Source: Erigeron canadensis (taxonomy: Eukaryota; Streptophyta; Magnoliopsida; Asterales; Asteraceae). From it: a stretch of DNA of 64,000 nt. Each line of letters opens with the position of its first letter. The stretch's first letter is position 1. Location of the stretch: positions 15,872,735 to 15,936,734 of the forward strand of contig NC_057769.1 of assembly GCF_010389155.1 (NCBI RefSeq), in the 5' to 3' direction. Below the pieces are notes generated by a model, which searched no databases, was not told the origin of the DNA, and saw only the letters and a list, made by a program, of their open reading frames with translations. A program made the translations under genes and the position numbers. Shown one piece after another: positions 60,048 to 64,000 of the stretch.

Positions 60048-60342
60048 ACTGGAGAGGCCCTCCAGTTGAGGATGGTCCAGGTGATCCTTGATTGGTTGGA
60101 GATTGAACGCCTTGATGTACTCAAAGACTAGTCATTGATCAAATGGATCATATTTTTAGGGGGAAAAGACTCAAAATATTTTTCCAAATTAAAATTCGTT
60201 TTATTTTTGAAAAATGCAATTGAGAGTCATCAGTTGAAACTGGCATCTGGAAAATCTCTCCAGTTTGCTAGTTTGGTCTTGTCTTAAACTAGTGGTCAAC
60301 CAGATTTCATAACGTTATGTTTTACTTGGTGGATACTTGTGA

Positions 60343-60760
60343 CACGTGATGTTACTCGAGTGTTTATCTCGCACTCACAAACGTCACCTGACATGTCTTA
60401 CGTGTCAAGACTTTTTTTGCTGAATGTTACTGCACTTTTTATGGGAATTGATGAAGTTAATGGGTGAGTGGGAATACCAGCCGTCATAGCATTAAATGCT
60501 TGATGGGAGGTATTAAATGTTTTTGAATTCTCAAAATTACTGAAAATCAATTTTTACAAACTATTTGAAAATTTGGGGATTAAAATATCTTTTTGTATAT
60601 ACTTTGATAATATTTTATTACCTATATATACCCCCACTAAATATCTTTCTCATTTACTTCACTTAAAATTCCTTTCATTTACTCTTCCAATCATTCACAA
60701 TTCAAGATCCCTTTCTCTCTTTCTTCTTTAAATTCCAAAACCCTAAATCCAATATCACAA
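60343..60760 (+). promoter_or_regulatory. Promoter-like region before the extra ORF (right copy)
   Basis: G-box CACGTG at 60343-60348, an ACGTGTC element near 60400, TATATATA at 60623-60630, a CT-rich leader, and telo-box AAACCCTAAAT at 60738-60748. The ATG follows at 60761, about 130 bp after the TATA. This looks like a plant Pol II promoter with its leader and would allow a separate transcript. Confidence 0.55.
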
Positions 60761-63700
60761 ATGGCTCCTAAATCATCATCTTCTTCATCTCGTTCCCGTG
60801 ATGTGAATCTACTCACTGTTGAGTATACTCCATCAGAAAATGTTTCTCGTGCTATTAGTGCTCCCATTAGTTCTAAATTGATAAAGTTAAATCCAAATAA
60901 TCCAATGGCATCTCTTCAAGGGCATCAGGCCGCTGACTCTCTTATTGGGAAAATCCAATCCTTTTTTCGGATTTCTCCCCTCAGCGACGCCTTTTCTCTG
61001 AACCCAAGCAAGCTGTTTCACGACTACTTGTGCGAGTTCTGGTACACAACTTCTCTTTCTGATGACTGCTCATCCATCTCCTTCTCTTTAAAGGATGGGT
61101 CAGTCCCGTGTACCATCACCACTGGGACATTGAGGGAGGCCCTTAACCTCAGTTACTGGAGACAAGATGAAAGTCCAGTGGTGATTCCCTCTAATATCAA
61201 TTTCCGTCAGGTCTTCCTTGACATTGGGAATAAAGAAGTTTTGGAGGGAGATGCATTGAAGACCAAGGAATCTATCACTATGAGAGGGCTTTCACCATCC
61301 TGGAAGTACTTCATGGTCCACTTGATGGAAAGTTTAGGTGGGAGTTCTGGTGGTTTGGACCAGATAAACTCCTTCCAGGCAGAGATGGCATACTGCCTGT
61401 GGAATGGACTGAGGGTGGATTTCGCAAATATTCTGTTTAGAAGCCTGGTGTTTAAGTTGAAAGGCAACAGGGGTCCTTGTGTCCCATTCTCACGATTTCT
61501 ATCCCTTTGTTTCATCCTTATTCTGGGTAGAGAAGAGTACAACAACACGCAATCCTTATATTGGCATCCTTATACTGGATTTCGCAAGATGAAAGTCCTT
61601 GTGCCAGAATTATTAAGGAATCTGGACAATCTTGTGTCCACTTCTGATGAAGTCCAGATTTCCCCAAGAATGCTACTGGCATTCTCTAGAACTGATGCAC
61701 CACCATCAGGTGAGTCAGAAAGACAACTGGGCGGGCCTCAAAATAATGAGGGACCCACTAGTTCGTCTGCAGGTGCTGTGACTGTGGTAGAAACTGGAGA
61801 CCTCCCCTCAGGTATCCAGGCGGTTCCAAAAGCAAGGAGATCTACCAAAAATAGAAGAAGATCTAGATCAGGACTTGCTGTATCTGACCAGTCACAGCCT
61901 ATGATTGTGGTCCCTGAAGCCGAAGCCCATGATACTGCAACTGAGGAAAGAGCAGTTGTAGTTGAGGCTCCAGTTACCTCTTTCCATGGAGAAGATGCTT
62001 TGGCAACGGATACTATAACTGATGAAACCATTGAGGACACTCAAATTGGTCATCAGGAGTCTGAACAACCTGTTCAGCCACCCCCAACATTTATGGATCT
62101 TGGCATAAATGAGGGTGAGTTTCAGCTTGAGTCTTCGGATTCATCTGAGACTGAATCTGACCAGGAGATGGCTAATGCAACTGTACTTGATCAGCTCCCT
62201 TCTCTCCTTGGTCAACCACAAGAACCCCAAGTTTCAGTTTCCCCAATAAACTTACAAAGCACAGAAATACCTCAGTATTCGCCTCTCGCCAACTACTTTC
62301 TTCTATGGGTGTGCCTAGAAATAGACACATCCTAACACCACCGTCGCCGTCGTTCACACCTGAGCATTCTCAGCATGAACGACAACTTGAATCTCTTCTC
62401 TTCATTTCTACAACCCCTCCTCTTCTATCCACTGATGCTACTGCAACTGGAGAACCAAATATTGTCATACCTCGTCCAGTTGCACCTGTAGCTTTTCGGG
62501 CTGGTCCAGTGACACCTTCTCCTCAGTCACTGGAAAGCCAATTTGTATCTTTCCAAGCCGATCTCTCGAACCTTCTCACGAGGGTTGAGGAGATTCAAAA
62601 GACACTGGACAAAAACACCAAGTCCCTCTCCAGGTACCAAAAGGATCATATGCAGAATGTCAAAGTGGTTGACCTGGGGATAAACAAGTTCTCAACCAAT
62701 GAGGACTTGGTGTTTAGCAAGCTCAATGAGTTAGTGGAATCCTCCAACCAACTGGCAACATCTTTAAGGGAGGCATTCGCACTGACTCAATCTGGAGTCA
62801 CATCTTCAATAACCAACCTGCTGAACAATACTGTCAGATCATCAGAGGTTGATATTAAGAACTTGGAAAGGCAGGTGCAAGAATTATGTAACAAACTTGG
62901 CCTGGATGTGACTGAGCTTGGAAGTCAGTTGGCCTCTTCAGTGGGTCTCAAGATTGAAGAAACTTTGGCTGCCAGTGAGAGAAGTTTAATTGAAAAGGTG
63001 ATGTCTGAGATCACCAAGATTGCAGCGCCCCAGGTTGATCTCACTCCCATAACATCTGAAATCGATCGGTTGAAGTGCAGTCTTGATACACTGGCCAGCA
63101 AAGTGTCTGATCACTCAACAGCAATATCAAATCTGACCACTGAAGTTGGTAAAGGAAAAGAGGTTGTGCAGGAAGTGGTTAAGGAAGTCCCTGCAACTGG
63201 GCTCTCTCCAGATGATCTCTCCATACTTAAACAAATTTTAAAGAGTCAAGAACAAACAAGTGGAAATGTAATGACTCAGTCACAAGAGATCAATCATCTG
63301 TGGAGGACAGTTCGCATGCTATGTGGAGTCTTCAAAGAGTGCAAGACCATGCAATCGTGGCAGCCTCTAGATCGCTTGCCCTCCAGTCATGCCGATTTTG
63401 AAGCTATTAGGCAAGGACTAGATGCTGCCAAGGGGGAAAGGTCTGTTCGTGCCCCTCACAATCTTGTTGAAGCTTCAGGTGCAGGGAAGGAGATGGTCGT
63501 TGCTACCAGTACTGAGGCTGGTGAGTAGGTGATTGAATCCTTTGATGATGTGGTGAGGGGGAATGTGGATAAGGGAAAGGCCATGCAACTGATGACTCTA
63601 TGGAACCTGCCACCAATGCACGTATGTTGGAAACTGGCAATGTTGATCAATTGCCTCCAGTTACTGAAAGCGAAAGTCAAAAATTAGCAAGGGTGGGGTA

Positions 63701-64000
63701 TCTGGTCAAGGAAAGGAAGAAACAAATGAAGGCAAATCAATTTGAATCAAGGAAAAATCTTCCAACCCCTCTTGTTGATGTAACTGACGCACAACTCCTT
63801 GGCTTGACACTGTTGGAATACAAGAAAATAAAAGAAGATCCAAGGATTATCAATGCCCTAAAGGAAATGCTTGAAGTAGAACTGGACAAACACTACCAAG
63901 ATGATGAAGCTGGTCTTGATGCCAAGTGTTTGAATGTGTCGGTGGAAAAGGCCAAAGAGATAAGGTCAGAAGGGATTCTCAAAAGGATTGAACAGGTGAA
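60761..64000 (+). CDS. Extra 3' ORF of the copia element (so-called env-like), right copy, continues past window
   Basis: Function unknown; ORFs at this position in SIRE-type elements are called env-like. The first frame (60761 to about 62270) has a S/R-rich start, a globular part with FFRISPLSDAFSLNPSKLFH and LWNGLRVDFANILFRSLVFK, one short hydrophobic run SLCFILILG, a basic cluster (KARRSTKNRRRSRSG) and an acidic linker ending near DSSETESDQEMA. One base missing near 62272 moves the frame to 62305-63528, a heptad-rich coiled coil. A TAG at 63526-63528 is CAG in the left copy. Further coding sequence (VTESESQKLARVGYLVKERK) continues to the window end. No N-terminal signal peptide is visible. 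Confidence 0.65.

Larger units (their letters stand above)
53261..64000 (+). mobile_element. Sirevirus-like Ty1/copia element, right copy, runs off the window
   Basis: Same element as the left copy, with much better reading frames. LTR 53261-54236, primer site 54239-54250, gag, pol, promoter-like region and extra ORF. It ends with the window inside the extra ORF. Low-level substitutions from the left copy (for example GCTGCT versus GATGCT at 42008/58815) look like allelic or copy differences. Confidence 0.88.

Noticed and set aside
60761..63528. Calling the extra ORF a viral envelope gene
   Set aside because: No signal peptide or membrane anchor visible, and basic clusters plus a coiled coil dominate; the name env-like is kept only for its position.
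32282..64000. True recent tandem duplication of the nested elements
   Set aside because: The 100-N join, the indel gradient around it and the private nature of most frame breaks favour unmerged contig ends; not fully excluded without reads.

Overview
The window is nuclear DNA of a flowering plant. It is AT-rich, has one spliced plant gene, and is otherwise filled with nested plant retrotransposons and DNA transposons. The LTR types (gypsy LTRs of the form TGTAACACCCC...GGGGTGTTACA, a Sirevirus-like Ty1/copia element with an extra 3' ORF) fit a eudicot. Asteraceae is my guess from general familiarity, not something the sequence proves.

The only gene I consider functional is on the minus strand. 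It is the NADH dehydrogenase complex I subunit NDUFA6/B14 (LYR family), with exon 1 at 20968-21177 and exon 2 at 12457-12642. They are joined by a phase-0 GT-AG intron of about 8.3 kb packed with transposons: two SINEs, a Helitron, a MITE, a complete non-autonomous LTR element with target-site duplication (TSD), and LINE remnants. A Mutator-like element with long terminal inverted repeats (TIRs) sits about 260 bp upstream of its start codon.

Layout. 1-1312: part of an LTR on the minus strand. 1313-5127: end of a gypsy pol plus its 3' LTR. 5220-8347: solo LTR with a 5-bp TSD, itself carrying a hAT-like insertion. 8541-10953: a patchwork of fragments of unrelated host genes (mitochondrial carrier, FtsHi-like AAA protein, WNK-like kinase) in one orientation. 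12.4-21.2 kb: the NDUFA6 gene. 21.4-22.5 kb: Mutator-like element. 22.5-27 kb: decayed minus-strand copia relic with two arrays of imperfect hairpins. 27.5-27.8 kb: minisatellite. 28.8-30.3 kb: class XI myosin fragment beside a CACTA-like terminus. 30.3-32.4 kb: LTR relic with a perfect CRE palindrome, then TTGAC-rich and other tandem repeats.

32.4-64.0 kb: a Ty3/gypsy element (LTR, gag, protease) is interrupted at the end of its protease region by a very young Sirevirus-like Ty1/copia element (LTR, gag, protease-integrase-RT-RNase H, then a ~3.7-kb extra ORF behind its own promoter-like region). This whole arrangement appears twice, at 32.28-48.79 kb and 49.16-64.0 kb, on either side of exactly 100 Ns. 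Small indels are densest in the right copy next to the gap and fade with distance, so I read the duplication as unmerged contig ends or haplotigs of one locus rather than a true tandem duplication.

How the pieces relate: apart from NDUFA6, nothing here forms a host pathway. The elements work as retrotransposon units (gag particle, protease, integrase, reverse transcriptase). The gypsy pol downstream of the insertion is outside the window. The parts most worth following up are the extra ORF with its promoter-like cassette, the hairpin arrays with compensating arms, and the multi-gene fragment mosaic.
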